From assembly GCA_018241405.1 (NCBI GenBank), contig JAFEDY010000022.1, positions 1 to 64,000 of the forward strand: a DNA stretch of 64,000 nt. Reading direction: 5' to 3'. Origin of the DNA: Pseudomonadota bacterium. GTDB lineage: Bacteria; Pseudomonadota; Gammaproteobacteria; Burkholderiales; Burkholderiaceae_C. A program made the translations under genes and the position numbers. Below, one piece after another: positions 31,082 through 42,615 of this stretch. Each line of letters opens with the position of its first letter. The stretch's first letter is position 1. Under the pieces are notes generated by a model. It was not told where the DNA came from. It saw only the letters and a list, made by a program, of their open reading frames with translations, and did no database searches.

Positions 31082-31975
31082 TCAGGGCAGCTCGATGCCC
31101 GGGAAGATCTTGATGACCGCGCTGTCGTCCTCGCGCGCAAAGCCCGCCGTGGAAGCCTGCATGAACATCTGGTGCGCGGTCGAAGACAGCGGCAGCGGGA
31201 ATTTGCTGGCGCGCGCCACGTCCAGCACCAGGCCCAGGTCCTTGACGAAGATGTCCACGGCCGACAACGGCGTGTAATCGCCGGCCAGCACATGGGCCAT
31301 GCGGTTCTCGAACATCCAGCTATTGCCCGCGCTGTGCGTGATGACCTCGTACAGCGCCGCCGGGTCCACGCCCTCGCGCAGGCCCAGGGCCATGGCCTCG
31401 GCCGCGGCGGCGATGTGCACGCCGGCCAGCAGCTGGTTGATGACCTTGACCTTGCTGCCCGCGCCCGCCTTGTCGCCCAGGCGGTAGACCTTGGCGGCCA
31501 TGGCGTCGAGCAGGCCGCCCGCGCGCGCATAGGCCTCGGGCGTGCCGGCGGTCATCATCGTCATCTGGCCGCTGGCAGCCTTGGCGGCGCCGCCGGAGAT
31601 GGGCGCGTCCAGGTACAGGATGCCGAGCTTGGCCAGGCGCGACTCCAGCGCCACCGACCAGTTGGGGTCGACCGTGGAGCACATCACGAACAGGCTGCCG
31701 GGGCGCATGTGGGCGGCGACGCCATCCTCGCCGAACAGCACGCTCTCCGTCTGCGCGGCGTTGACGACCACCGAGACCACCACGTCGCAGCGCGCGCCCA
31801 GGTCGGCCAACGTCTCGCAGGCGGTGCCGCCATCCTTGGCGAAGTCCTGCGCCACCTCGCGCCGCAGGTCGAACACATGGGGCGCGTAGCCCGCGCGGCG
31901 CAGCGACTGCGCCATGCCCAGGCCCATGGCGCCCAGGCCCACGAGGCCGACACGAACGAAGTTGGTAGAGGACAT
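31082..31975 (-). CDS. ltnD: L-threonate dehydrogenase
   Basis: This 297-residue 3-hydroxyisobutyrate-dehydrogenase-family protein oxidises L-threonate to 2-oxo-tetronate. It has the NAD motif GLVGLGAMGLGMAQSL, the substrate loop DAPISGGAAKAASGQMTMM and the catalytic Lys region GAGSKVKVINQLLAGVHIAA. With DenD it gives the operon entry points for two stereoisomers. The start at 31975 is preferred because it places the NAD motif at residue 8-20. A family repeat separates it from denD. Confidence 0.88.
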   Translation of the reverse strand: MSSTNFVRVGLVGLGAMGLGMAQSLRRAGYAPHVFDLRREVAQDFAKDGGTACETLADLGARCDVVVSVVVNAAQTESVLFGEDGVAAHMRPGSLFVMCSTVDPNWSVALESRLAKLGILYLDAPISGGAAKAASGQMTMMTAGTPEAYARAGGLLDAMAAKVYRLGDKAGAGSKVKVINQLLAGVHIAAAAEAMALGLREGVDPAALYEVITHSAGNSWMFENRMAHVLAGDYTPLSAVDIFVKDLGLVLDVARASKFPLPLSSTAHQMFMQASTAGFAREDDSAVIKIFPGIELP

Positions 31976-32074
31976 CGGCAACAACCATAGTGGCGTGCAA
32001 AAGTGCCGCACCATTGTTACCGATGCGCGCCAACGAGAGCGGGCCATGCCCGCCCCTTGGGCGTCCTGGCAGAT

Positions 32075-34705
<2,631 letters not shown>

Positions 34706-34750
34706 ACCCGCCACTGTAAGCCTGAGCGGGCCACGCAGGGTATCGTTTGA

Positions 34751-34769
34751 CGTACCTGCCGCAGGTACG
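34751..34769. promoter_or_regulatory. 19-bp perfect palindrome upstream of aceE
   Basis: CGTACCTGC and GCAGGTACG flank one base, 46 bp before the aceE start. No T-tract follows, so an operator is more likely than a terminator. The regulator is unknown. Confidence 0.5.
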
Positions 34770-34850
34770 CACCGCTTCACGCTCAAACAGGTGCGCGACA
34801 AGACCGCGCTGCCGCTGCCCAAGGCATGGTGGTCATGTCGCATGAGCTCA

Positions 34851-34901
34851 TTTATTAATAGCGCTATGCGCTTGATGGATAAGCGCTACAGCCACTATTT
34901 G
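34851..34901. repeat. Family repeat copy G
   Basis: TTAATAGCGCTATGCGCTT then GATAAGCGCTACAGCC. It overlaps the stop codon of the esterase gene at 34895. Confidence 0.72.
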
Positions 34902-35569
34902 CCCATCACGTTCGTCAAATCCTGCAGCCAGGCCATAGAGTCGCGCAACTCCTCGGGGCGGATCTCGTGCACCCCCGGATATTCGCGGTAGCTCAGCGCC
35001 AGCGGCAGGCCCTGCGCATGGTCGCGGATGGCCTGGGCACTGGCCAGCGGGATCACGTTGTCCTGCACGCCATGGCTGACCCAGAGCCGGCGGCCCGCCA
35101 GGGCGGCGGCCGGCGCGGCATCGCCCAGGGCCTGCGGCAGCAGCCGGCTGTGCCAGACCATGCAGGCCTGCAGCAGCGCGGGCTGGGTGAGCAGCAGCGT
35201 CAGCGCCATGATGCCGCCCTGACTGAAGCCGCCCACCACCACGCGCGCGGCCGGAATGCCGAGCCGGCGTGCGGCCTGGTCCACGGCCTGCGCCACCAGC
35301 GCCCGGCTTGCGGCCTCCTGCGGCTCGTCGATGCTGCGCGTGCCGTCCGCGGCCACGGTGAAGTCGAACCAGGCGTGGGCTTGCGGCCCCATGCGATAGG
35401 GCGCGCGCAGGCTCAGCACATGGAACGGCGCGGGCACATAGGGCGCGAGGCCGAACAAATCCTGCTCATTGCTGCCGACGCCATGCATCAGCAGCAGCAG
35501 CCAGGGGTTGGGCGCGTGGGCCGCTGCAGGGCGGTGGAGGGAGGAAAGCGGTAATTCAAGCATGGACAT
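34895..35569 (-). CDS. Carboxylesterase / phospholipase-type hydrolase
   Basis: This 224-residue alpha/beta hydrolase has the family pattern of YpfH/carboxylesterase proteins: LMHGVGSNEQDLFGLAP near the start, nucleophile Ser in GGFSQGGIMAL, an Asp in SHGVQDNVIPLA and the catalytic His in YPGVHEIRPEEL. All triad residues are therefore present. Natural substrate is unknown. Two possible ATG codons (35569, 35563) differ by two residues. It follows arfB by 18 bp. Confidence 0.83.
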   Translation of the reverse strand: MSMLELPLSSLHRPAAAHAPNPWLLLLMHGVGSNEQDLFGLAPYVPAPFHVLSLRAPYRMGPQAHAWFDFTVAADGTRSIDEPQEAASRALVAQAVDQAARRLGIPAARVVVGGFSQGGIMALTLLLTQPALLQACMVWHSRLLPQALGDAAPAAALAGRRLWVSHGVQDNVIPLASAQAIRDHAQGLPLALSYREYPGVHEIRPEELRDSMAWLQDLTNVMGK

Positions 35570-35587
35570 GGATCGGCAAAAAGGGCT

Positions 35588-36013
35588 TCATTCCGCCGCG
35601 CCGGGGCGTCCGCGCAGCGCCTTCAGGCTCGAACGCTGGCTCTTGGATTCAAGGCGCCGCCGCTGCGATCCCAGCGTGGGCCGGGTGGCGCGGCGCACAC
35701 GCGGCGGCCGGGCCACGCTGTCCACCAGGGCCTGCAGGCGCGCCAGCGCGTCCAGGCGGTTCGCCTCATGCGTGCGGTATTGCTGGGCCTTGATGACCAG
35801 CACGCCCTGCTGGGTGATGCGGCCGTCGCGCAGGGCCAGAAGGCGCTGCTTCACGTCGTCGGGCAGGGACGATGCGGCAATGTCGAAGCGCAGGTGCACG
35901 GCGCTCGACACCTTGTTCACGTTCTGCCCGCCCGCGCCCTGGGCGCGCATGGCGCTCAGCTCCACCTCGGCGGGGTTCACCCGCGGGCCGGGGGAATGCG
36001 GCGCGCCCGTCAC
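35588..36013 (-). CDS. arfB: Alternative ribosome-rescue factor ArfB
   Basis: This 141-residue peptidyl-tRNA hydrolase rescues ribosomes stalled at mRNA ends. The catalytic GGQ is in RAQGAGGQNVNKVSSAVHLRF, and the basic C-terminal tail (RRRLESKSQRSSLKALRGRPG) enters the mRNA channel. The start is taken as GTG at 36013 because it gives the standard length and lies 2 bp after the stop of the upstream hydrolase; no ATG gives a sensible N-terminus. Confidence 0.9.
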   Translation of the reverse strand: MTGAPHSPGPRVNPAEVELSAMRAQGAGGQNVNKVSSAVHLRFDIAASSLPDDVKQRLLALRDGRITQQGVLVIKAQQYRTHEANRLDALARLQALVDSVARPPRVRRATRPTLGSQRRRLESKSQRSSLKALRGRPGAAE

Positions 36014-36015
36014 GC

Positions 36016-36909
36016 TCAGGCCCCGCGCGCCCCTGCGCTCAGTGCGGCCAGCAGGGCCTGCGCGAAGGCCTGGGGGCGCTCGAACTGCACCCAGTGGCCG
36101 GCGTCTGCCATCAGCGCCATGCCGCGAAAATCGGGCGCCGCGGCGGCGTAGGCCCCCTCCAGCGCGCCAATCCACTCCTTGTAGAGCGCATCGCTACGGC
36201 CATAGATGGCATGCACGGGGCACTCCACCTGCGGCAGGGCCCGCGCCAGTGCGTCGGTATGCGCCAGGCGCCGGCGCGGCATGCGGTCGCGCACCACGTT
36301 GGCCACATGCAGGCCCAGCGCCAGGCCGTCCTGCGCGTCGATCAGCGCCTGGTCCTGGAGCATGAGCGCTGCCAGGTTGTAGCGGTGCGCCGCGATCTGC
36401 CCCGCCTCGGGCAGGTGGCGCCAGGCCTTGAGCGCAAACTGCCGCTGCGGCACCACGCCCATGGCGGGTGCGCCCACCAGCACCAGCTGGCGCGCCAGCT
36501 CGGGGTGGGCGGCGAGCAGCAGGCCGGCCGTGAGGCCACCGAAGGAAAAACCCACCAGGTCACACGGGCGGGGGCCAAACAGAGCGCGCAGCCCAGCTGC
36601 CAGGGGCTCAACCAGGGCGTCGGCGTCCCCTCCCGTCGGGGGCATGGCCGAGTCGCCAAAGCCCGGCAGGTCGGGAATCCACAGTTCGCGGCCCGCGGCC
36701 ACGAGGTCTTCGATATTGCGCACCCAATGCGTCCAGCTGCCACTGCCGCCATGCAGCAGCACCAGCGGCGGCATGTCATCACGCGGCGCGCCCCAGACAT
36801 GCCAGACCAAGTCGCCATTGCCTAAGGGCGTGGCCTCGCGCCGGGCTTGGGCACGCAGCTCCAGCACCTGCGGCGGCAGCGGCAGCGTGGCCAGTGCCGG
36901 CGCCGTCAC
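36016..36909 (-). CDS. Alpha/beta-fold hydrolase
   Basis: This 297-residue protein has the hydrolase features [19 protein letters not shown] (oxyanion HG), nucleophile Ser in [13 protein letters not shown], an Asp in [13 protein letters not shown] and a His in [13 protein letters not shown]. It resembles C-C bond or epoxide hydrolases of this fold, but the substrate cannot be read. The likely start is GTG at 36909, overlapping the aroQ stop by four bases (GTGA). It is part of a tight run aroQ-hydrolase-arfB-esterase. Confidence 0.8.
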   Translation of the reverse strand: MTAPALATLPLPPQVLELRAQARREATPLGNGDLVWHVWGAPRDDMPPLVLLHGGSGSWTHWVRNIEDLVAAGRELWIPDLPGFGDSAMPPTGGDADALVEPLAAGLRALFGPRPCDLVGFSFGGLTAGLLLAAHPELARQLVLVGAPAMGVVPQRQFALKAWRHLPEAGQIAAHRYNLAALMLQDQALIDAQDGLALGLHVANVVRDRMPRRRLAHTDALARALPQVECPVHAIYGRSDALYKEWIGALEGAYAAAAPDFRGMALMADAGHWVQFERPQAFAQALLAALSAGARGA

Positions 36910-37352
36910 CACTGAGCCAGCCCGTCGATGGCGAGCGCGTAGCCCTGCACGCCAAAGCCGCACATCACCGCGCGGGCGGCGGCAGCCAGGTAGGAATGGT
37001 GGCGAAAGCTCTCGCGCGCATGCACGTTGCTGATGTGCAGCTCGACGAGCGGCACGCCCGTGCCCTTGACGGCATCGAGCAGCGCCACGCTGGTGTGCGT
37101 GTAGGCGGCGGCGTTGAGCACCACGCCCGCCAACTGCCCCGTAGCGTGCAGGCGGCCGGCCTCGTGGATCCAGTCCACCAGCGCCCCTTCGTGGTTGCTT
37201 TGGCGGAACACCAGCGCCAGGCCATGGCGCACGCAGGCGGCGGCGCAGAGCTGCTCCACGTCGGCCAGGCTCTGCGAGCCATAGACCTGCGGCTCGCGCG
37301 TGCCCAGCAGGTTGAGATTGGGGCCGTTGAGGACGTAAACGGTTTTGGTCAT
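36906..37352 (-). CDS. aroQ: 3-dehydroquinate dehydratase, type II
   Basis: AroQ removes water from 3-dehydroquinate in the shikimate pathway. The 148-residue protein has [19 protein letters not shown] at the N-terminus (catalytic Tyr), [39 protein letters not shown] (catalytic His) and [13 protein letters not shown]. Everything expected for the dodecameric enzyme is present. It is the first gene of the minus-strand run that continues into the hydrolase. Confidence 0.94.
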   Translation of the reverse strand: MTKTVYVLNGPNLNLLGTREPQVYGSQSLADVEQLCAAACVRHGLALVFRQSNHEGALVDWIHEAGRLHATGQLAGVVLNAAAYTHTSVALLDAVKGTGVPLVELHISNVHARESFRHHSYLAAAARAVMCGFGVQGYALAIDGLAQW

Positions 37353-37407
37353 ACGGTTGCAAGCAAGGATGAGCGGCGGACCCGCAGCCGTCCATTATGC
37401 AAAGCAA

Positions 37408-37429
37408 AAGCGGCCCCGCGAGGCCGCTT
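37408..37429 (-). terminator. Hairpin terminator between the His-rich gene and aroQ
   Basis: AAGCGGCC (37408-37415) pairs with 37422-37429 around a six-base loop; on the minus strand TTTTGCTTTG follows. It lies 23 bp after the stop at 37453. Confidence 0.7.
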
Positions 37430-37452
37430 GCTTCAGTCAACCGCCAGACGCG

Positions 37453-37797
37453 TCAGCGCCAGTCGCGATGGCCGTGATGATGATGGTGGTGGTGCCCCCA
37501 GCCACGCTGGTAGTAGCCATAGCCAATGGGCTGCGGCGCGTACACCACCGGAGGCGGCGCGTAATACACGGGGCGCGGCGGCGCATACACCACAGGGGGC
37601 GGCGCGTAATACACGGGCGGGGGCGGCGCGTAGTACACCGGCGCGGCATTGCCCACGCCCAGGGCCACACCAGGCGCGCCCACGCCGACCGACCAATACA
37701 CATCACTGCGCGCCTGCGCAGTGCCGGCGCCCACCATCAGGGCCAGCGCCACGCCGGCTGTGGCGGCGGCGGCAAACCAAGAGCGACGTTGGGTCAT
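37453..37797 (-). CDS. Small secreted Tyr/Pro- and His-rich repeat protein
   Basis: This 114-residue exported protein has a signal peptide (MTQRRSWFAAAATAGVALAL, cleaved near TAQA), then repeats of the type PVYYAPPP (about residues 52-88) and a run of seven His before the end HGHRDWR. Small proteins of this build are common in betaproteobacteria and may bind metals, but no function is established. It stands alone between aroQ and the divergent glnS and has its own terminator. Confidence 0.75.
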   Translation of the reverse strand: MTQRRSWFAAAATAGVALALMVGAGTAQARSDVYWSVGVGAPGVALGVGNAAPVYYAPPPPVYYAPPPVVYAPPRPVYYAPPPVVYAPQPIGYGYYQRGWGHHHHHHHGHRDWR

Positions 37798-37988
37798 GAG
37801 AATTCTCCTTCGACTACGGGGCATGGCTGCCCGCTGCAGAACACCACTCCAGCGGAGTGAAACGACAGTATTGTCCAAGTCTTAACGCGCCAGCCCGGCA
37901 AATGGATGGCATGGATCACTGTATTTGTTGTTTCCGAACGTTGCCGGACACGGCGCGGCGCGCTGGCAGCGCGGCCTAGAATCAAGGC

Positions 37989-39788
37989 ATGAGCACCCCA
38001 GCCCACCACGACACCCCAGAATCCGTAAAGCCCAGCAACTTCCTGCGCCAGATCATCGAGGCCGACCTGGCCCAGGGCACGCACGCGGCCAACCGCTGGG
38101 CCGGCAGCCCCGGCGATTGCGCCCACCAGGGCGCCGGCGCCATAGACCCCGCCAGGATCCGCACGCGCTTTCCGCCCGAGCCCAACGGCTACCTGCACGT
38201 GGGCCATGCCAAGAGCATCTGCCTGAACTTCGGCCTGGCGCGCGACTATGGCGGCGTGTGCCACCTGCGCTTTGACGACACCAACCCCGAGAAGGAAGAG
38301 CAGGAATACGTGGACGGCATCATCGACGCCGTGCACTGGCTGGGCTTTGACTGGCGCGACCCCGACGGCCACGAGAACCTGTACTACGCCAGCAACTACT
38401 TCGACTTCATGTACCGCGCGGCCGAGTACCTCATCGAGGCCGGCCACGCCTACGTGGACGAGCAGACGGCCGAGGAAATGCGCGCCAACCGCGGCGACTT
38501 TGGCAAGCCGGGCGTGGACAGCCCCTACCGCAACCGCACGCCGGCCGAGAACCTGGCGCGCTTTCGCGAGATGCGTGACGGCAAGCTGCCCGACGGCGCC
38601 GCCGTGCTGCGCGCCAGGATCGACATGGCATCGCCCAACATCAACCTGCGCGACCCGGCCATCTACCGCATCAAGCATGCCGAGCACCACAACACCGGCA
38701 ACCAGTGGTGCATCTACCCCATGTACACCTTCGCGCACCCGGTCGAGGATGCGCTGGAGTGCATCACCCACAGCATCTGCACGCTGGAGTTCGAGGATCA
38801 GCGCCCGTTCTACGACTGGCTGCTCGACCGCCTGGCCGAGGGCGGCCTGATTGCCAAGCCGCACCCGCGCCAGTACGAGTTTGCGCGCCTGAACCTGACC
38901 TACGTGGTCACCAGCAAGCGCAAGCTCAAGCACCTGGTGGACAACGGCATCGTCAGCGGCTGGGACGACCCGCGCATGCCAACAATAGTGGGCATGCGCC
39001 GGCGCGGCTACACGCCCGCGTCCATCCAGGCGTTCTGCGAGCGCATAGGCGTGACCAAGGACTACAGCTGGATCGACTACGGCACGCTCGAAGGCTGCCT
39101 GCGCGAGGATCTGGAAGCCAAGGCCCCGCGTGCCATGGTGGCGCTGGACCCGCTCAAGCTGGAGCTGACCAACTGGGCCGAGGTGTTCGGCAGTGCCGAC
39201 CACCTGGAGCCCTGCAGCCTGCCCGCCCTGCCCCACGCGCAGGAAGGCTCGCCGGAACGTCATTTCTCCCTGGGCCGCGAGGTCTGGATCGAGCGCGAGG
39301 ACTTCGAGGAAGTGCCGCCCAAGGGCTACAAGCGGCTGTTCCCAGGCAACAAGGTACGCCTCAAGGGCGGCTACGTCATCGAGTGCACGGGCTGCGAGAA
39401 GGACGCCGCCGGCACCATCACCAAGGTGCTGGCCACCGTGGTGCCCGACACCAAGAGCGGCACGCCCGGCGCCGACAGCGTCAAGGTCAAGGCCGCCATC
39501 ACCTGGGTGGGCGTGGCCGATGGCCTCACCGCAGAGGTGCGCCTGTACGACCGCCTGTTCACCGACGCCCAGCCCGACGCGGGCGGCAAGGACTTCCTGG
39601 CCCTGCTCAACCCAGACAGCCTCAAGGTGGTGACGGCCTATGTCGAGCCCTCGCTGGCCCAGGCACAGCCCGAAGACAGGTTCCAGTTCGAGCGTTTCGG
39701 CTATTTTGTCGCCGACCGCAAAGATCATGCGCCGGCCAAGCCCGTGTTCAACCGCATCACGGGGCTCAAGGACAGCTGGGGCAAGTGA
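37989..39788 (+). CDS. glnS: Glutaminyl-tRNA synthetase
   Basis: The 599-residue enzyme charges tRNA-Gln with glutamine. It has the class I motif PPEPNGYLHVGHAKSI (HIGH element), the RFDDTNPEKE block, and the KMSKS-type loop in YVVTSKRKLKHLV. The two C-terminal anticodon-binding beta barrels follow from about 360, ending in FNRITGLKDSWGK. The gene is complete. TAGAAT lies 6 bp before the ATG as a possible -10 box. The stop overlaps the start of the next gene (TGATG). Confidence 0.95.
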   Translation: MSTPAHHDTPESVKPSNFLRQIIEADLAQGTHAANRWAGSPGDCAHQGAGAIDPARIRTRFPPEPNGYLHVGHAKSICLNFGLARDYGGVCHLRFDDTNPEKEEQEYVDGIIDAVHWLGFDWRDPDGHENLYYASNYFDFMYRAAEYLIEAGHAYVDEQTAEEMRANRGDFGKPGVDSPYRNRTPAENLARFREMRDGKLPDGAAVLRARIDMASPNINLRDPAIYRIKHAEHHNTGNQWCIYPMYTFAHPVEDALECITHSICTLEFEDQRPFYDWLLDRLAEGGLIAKPHPRQYEFARLNLTYVVTSKRKLKHLVDNGIVSGWDDPRMPTIVGMRRRGYTPASIQAFCERIGVTKDYSWIDYGTLEGCLREDLEAKAPRAMVALDPLKLELTNWAEVFGSADHLEPCSLPALPHAQEGSPERHFSLGREVWIEREDFEEVPPKGYKRLFPGNKVRLKGGYVIECTGCEKDAAGTITKVLATVVPDTKSGTPGADSVKVKAAITWVGVADGLTAEVRLYDRLFTDAQPDAGGKDFLALLNPDSLKVVTAYVEPSLAQAQPEDRFQFERFGYFVADRKDHAPAKPVFNRITGLKDSWGK

Positions 39789-40678
39789 TGCTCCGTCCGC
39801 AAACCATCCAGATATACCTGCCGTCTGGCGATCCGCGCGGCGTTCGTATCGCTGAAATCACGACACGAATCGTTCGCGTGGTCGAAGTGCCGCGCAGCGA
39901 GCTCGCCGGCTTCCTCAAGATGCCGGAAGCCCAGCAGGTGGGGGTGTACTTCCTGGTGGGCGATACCAGCGAACTGGGGCTGCCGCGCATCTACATTGGC
40001 CAATCTGGCAGCGTGGGAAGTCGACTGGTACAGCACAACCAAAGCAAGGACTTCTGGAACCGTGCGCTGGTGGTGATATCGCTGACAAACAGCCTGACGC
40101 AGACGCACGCGCTGTTTCTGGAGTGGTTCGCCATCGGCGAAGCAACCAGCGCGGGCCGCTATTCCCTGGAAAACGGCAACAACGGCACACAGCCATACAC
40201 GCCCGCGCCACTGCAAGCCGATTGCACTGAAATACACGAAACGGCGGCCACTCTCTTGGCCACGCTGGGGCATCCGATCTTTGAATCACTGACCCACAGT
40301 GCAAATACAGTCGGTGGCGTAACCCAGACCGCCGAACTCTTTTACTGCAAGGGGCCAGATGCCAACGGCATCGGCGAATACACCTCTGAAGGTTTCGTCG
40401 TGCACGCTGGCTCTACGGCACGCGTCAGCAACGTTGCATCCATCCAAGGCACTTCTCAAGAACGCTTCAGAGAGCAACTGGTGACCGATGGCGTGCTAAA
40501 GCTCCAAGGCAAGCACTACATCCTTTCCCGGAATTTTCTGTTTTCAAGCCCCAGCATGGCCGCGATTGCCATACTGGGTCGCTCTGCCAATGGCTGGATG
40601 GAGTGGAAAACAAAAGATGGGCAGACGCTGGATAGCGCCAAGCGAAAAACACTCTCCGAAACAAGCATGAGGAGCTAA
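39788..40678 (+). CDS. GIY-YIG nuclease-like protein with DUF4357-type tail
   Basis: The 296-residue product has a GIY-YIG domain: GVYFLVGDTSELGLPRIYIG with the Arg-containing helix SRLVQHNQSKDFWNRALVVI and a Glu in ALFLEWFAI (residues about 50-115). The C-terminus (NGWMEWKTKDGQTLDSAKRKTL) matches DUF4357. The family includes proteins near restriction and defence loci, but its role is not established. It starts on the glnS stop (TGATG) and its DNA, especially 40200-40680, is more AT-rich than glnS, suggesting acquisition by transfer. Confidence 0.78.
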   Translation: MLRPQTIQIYLPSGDPRGVRIAEITTRIVRVVEVPRSELAGFLKMPEAQQVGVYFLVGDTSELGLPRIYIGQSGSVGSRLVQHNQSKDFWNRALVVISLTNSLTQTHALFLEWFAIGEATSAGRYSLENGNNGTQPYTPAPLQADCTEIHETAATLLATLGHPIFESLTHSANTVGGVTQTAELFYCKGPDANGIGEYTSEGFVVHAGSTARVSNVASIQGTSQERFREQLVTDGVLKLQGKHYILSRNFLFSSPSMAAIAILGRSANGWMEWKTKDGQTLDSAKRKTLSETSMRS

Positions 40679-40681
40679 GCA

Positions 40682-41239
40682 ATGTCCGACCTACCTCCAC
40701 CCAACCAGTCGGCGATCCTGCAGTTCTGGTTCGACGAGCTCACACCCCAGCAGCATTTCGCCAAGGATGCGCTGCTCGACGCGGCCATCGCCCGGCGCTT
40801 TGGCGCCACCCTGGCTGCCGCCGCGCGTGGCGAGCTGTTCGGCTGGCGCAGCACGGCCCAGGGGCGCCTTGCCGAGATCCTGGTGCTAGACCAGTTCTCC
40901 CGCAACATCTACCGCGACCGGCCGCGGGCCTTCGCGCAGGACGGCATGGCGCTGATCCTGGCGCAGGAGCTGATCGCCAGCGGGCAGGCACAGGCCCTTG
41001 CGCCCGCTCAGCGCGCCTTTGCCTACATGCCCTATATGCACAGCGAATCGCGCTTGGTGCAGGCGCAATCGGTGCGGCTGTTCAGCGAGCCGGGGCTGCA
41101 GGACAACCTGCCGTTTGCGCTGCAGCACCAGGCCATCATCGAGCGCTTTGGCCGCTATCCGCACCGCAACGCCATACTTGGGCGCCAGTCCAGCGATGAA
41201 GAACTGGCCTTCCTGCGCGAACCCGGTTCCTCGTTCTAG
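40682..41239 (+). CDS. DUF924 family protein
   Basis: This 185-residue all-helical protein has the family markers ILQFWFDELTPQQHFAKDALLD, GRLAEILVLDQFSRNIYRDRPRAFAQD, FAYMPYMHSESRLVQAQSV and RFGRYPHRNAILGR. DUF924 proteins have a TPR-like fold; their biochemical role is not known. It begins 3 bp after the GIY-YIG stop on the same strand, but its base composition is like that of the core genes, so it may be the native neighbour of glnS. Confidence 0.85.
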   Translation: MSDLPPPNQSAILQFWFDELTPQQHFAKDALLDAAIARRFGATLAAAARGELFGWRSTAQGRLAEILVLDQFSRNIYRDRPRAFAQDGMALILAQELIASGQAQALAPAQRAFAYMPYMHSESRLVQAQSVRLFSEPGLQDNLPFALQHQAIIERFGRYPHRNAILGRQSSDEELAFLREPGSSF

Positions 41240-41272
41240 AACCTTTTGGGGGCTCATCCCTCCTATCCCGCC

Positions 41273-42082
41273 ATGAATCGCAAGCAACCGATCAAAACCC
41301 TGGCCGCCCTGGCCCTGGCCACCCTGGTGGGCGCCTGCACCAGCGCGCCATCGCAGACTCAGGACCCCATGCCTCCCAGCCTCCAGCAGCAGCAGCGAGC
41401 ACCCGACCTGGCCTCCTACGACTGGAGCCTGGCGGCGGCCTACGACGCCCAGGGCCGGCCCGACGAGCGTTTTCGCATCGCCGGCCATGCCCCGCTGCAG
41501 CTGCACTTCGAGGACCAGCACCTGAGCGTGCGCAACCTCTGCAATCAGCTGGGCGCCAGCTTCGGCACGCAGGGCAATGACATGCAGCTGACCCAGATGC
41601 TGTCCACCAAGCGCGCCTGTGCCGACCGGGCGTTGATGCAACTCGAAGACCGCGTGGGCGCCCTGCTGCCCACCGTCAAACGTTTTCAGCTGCGCGCCGG
41701 CAGTACACCGCAGCTGCAGCTGTTCTTTGCCGACGGCAGCCGATGGGAGCTGGCCGGCCAGCCCACGCCGCAGACGCAGTACGGCGGCCCGGGCGAGCGC
41801 ATCTTCCTGGAGGTGGCGCCCGAGCGCGTGGCCTGCAGCCACGGCGTAGTGAAGAACGCCCAATGCCTGCGCGTGCGCGAGATCCGCTACGCCGACAACG
41901 GCGTCAAGAGCCATGTGGGCGAGTGGCAGGCGTTCTATGGTGAGGTGCAGGGCTACAGCCACGAGCCGGGCATGCGCAATGTGCTGCGCATCAACCGCTT
42001 CAAGCGCCAGAACCCGCCGGCCGATGCGTCAAGCTACGCCTATGTGCTGGACATGGTGGTGGAGAGCGAGCGCGTGAAGTAG
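41273..42082 (+). CDS. META / DUF4377 lipoprotein
   Basis: This 269-residue protein has a lipoprotein signal (MNRKQPIKTLAALALATL, lipobox VGAC). A META-type domain (SYDWSLAAAYDAQGRPDERF, PLQLHFEDQHLSVRNLCNQLG) is followed by DUF4377 (RIFLEVAPERVACSHGVVKNAQCLRVREI). Proteins with META domains are linked to outer-membrane and heat-shock functions (HslJ-like), but this combination has no assigned activity. The start at 41273 is preferred since it heads the signal peptide. Confidence 0.82.
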   Translation: MNRKQPIKTLAALALATLVGACTSAPSQTQDPMPPSLQQQQRAPDLASYDWSLAAAYDAQGRPDERFRIAGHAPLQLHFEDQHLSVRNLCNQLGASFGTQGNDMQLTQMLSTKRACADRALMQLEDRVGALLPTVKRFQLRAGSTPQLQLFFADGSRWELAGQPTPQTQYGGPGERIFLEVAPERVACSHGVVKNAQCLRVREIRYADNGVKSHVGEWQAFYGEVQGYSHEPGMRNVLRINRFKRQNPPADASSYAYVLDMVVESERVK

Positions 42083-42124
42083 GCTCAGCCCTTGTCAGGC
42101 AACTCAAGCCGCCAGGAGTACACC

Positions 42125-42577
42125 ATGAACGACGCACTGGATGCCCTCGCGCAAGAGCTGGGCCTTGCCTGCGCCCCCGAACGCCTGCGCCTCGCGTTTG
42201 GCCATGCCTGCGCCTGTCGCGTCGAGCAATTCATCGAGCAGGACGAGGTGTTGCAGTGCTTGCGCGGCCTGGGGGCCTATCTCGACGGCGCCATCGGCCA
42301 GGCGGAGCTCGCGGCGCTGGCGGCGCAGGCCGCTCGGCTGGCCAACCAGCACCAGGGCTCGCGCTCGCTGGACGGCTCCGGCCACGCCGCCGTGTCGGCC
42401 ACCTATGCGGTGGCCAATGCACTCGCGGGCAAGGCGCGCCAGGCGGCCGACTACGCGGCCTATGCCGCTGTCTACGGCCAGGGTGGCTATGGCGCCGTCG
42501 CCGACCGCGCATCGTTCGCGCCCGAGTACGCCTGGCAGGCCCGTTGCCTGGCGCGACTGGCCGCGCACGGCAAGTAG
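42125..42577 (+). CDS. Ala-rich protein of unknown function, possibly immunity-like
   Basis: The 150-residue product (MNDALDALAQELGLACAPER) is alpha-helical and Ala-rich, with CRVEQFIEQDEVLQCLRGLGAYLDG and repeated helix-forming text (AVSATYAVANALAGKARQAADYAAYAA). The overall build recalls putative immunity proteins of the Imm5 type, but no partner toxin is nearby, so this is a weak analogy. GCCAGGAG is close before the ATG. It follows the META lipoprotein by 42 bp. Confidence 0.6.
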   Translation: MNDALDALAQELGLACAPERLRLAFGHACACRVEQFIEQDEVLQCLRGLGAYLDGAIGQAELAALAAQAARLANQHQGSRSLDGSGHAAVSATYAVANALAGKARQAADYAAYAAVYGQGGYGAVADRASFAPEYAWQARCLARLAAHGK

Positions 42578-42615
42578 CCTTTCTCCGCGCCACTACACTG
42601 CGCGCCGTGACCCGC

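Noticed and set aside
34751..34769. Palindrome as a terminator of the esterase transcript
   Set aside because: No T-tract follows on the minus strand, and it lies over 100 bp after the stop, close to the next start; an operator fits better.
37500..37660. Repeated GGCGGCGCGTA-type units as a possible direct-repeat array
   Set aside because: They encode the PVYYAPPP repeats of a small secreted protein in one frame.
38705..40678. 657-codon plus-strand frame running from inside glnS to the GIY-YIG stop
   Set aside because: The first 361 codons are an out-of-frame shadow of glnS; the real gene starts at 39788.
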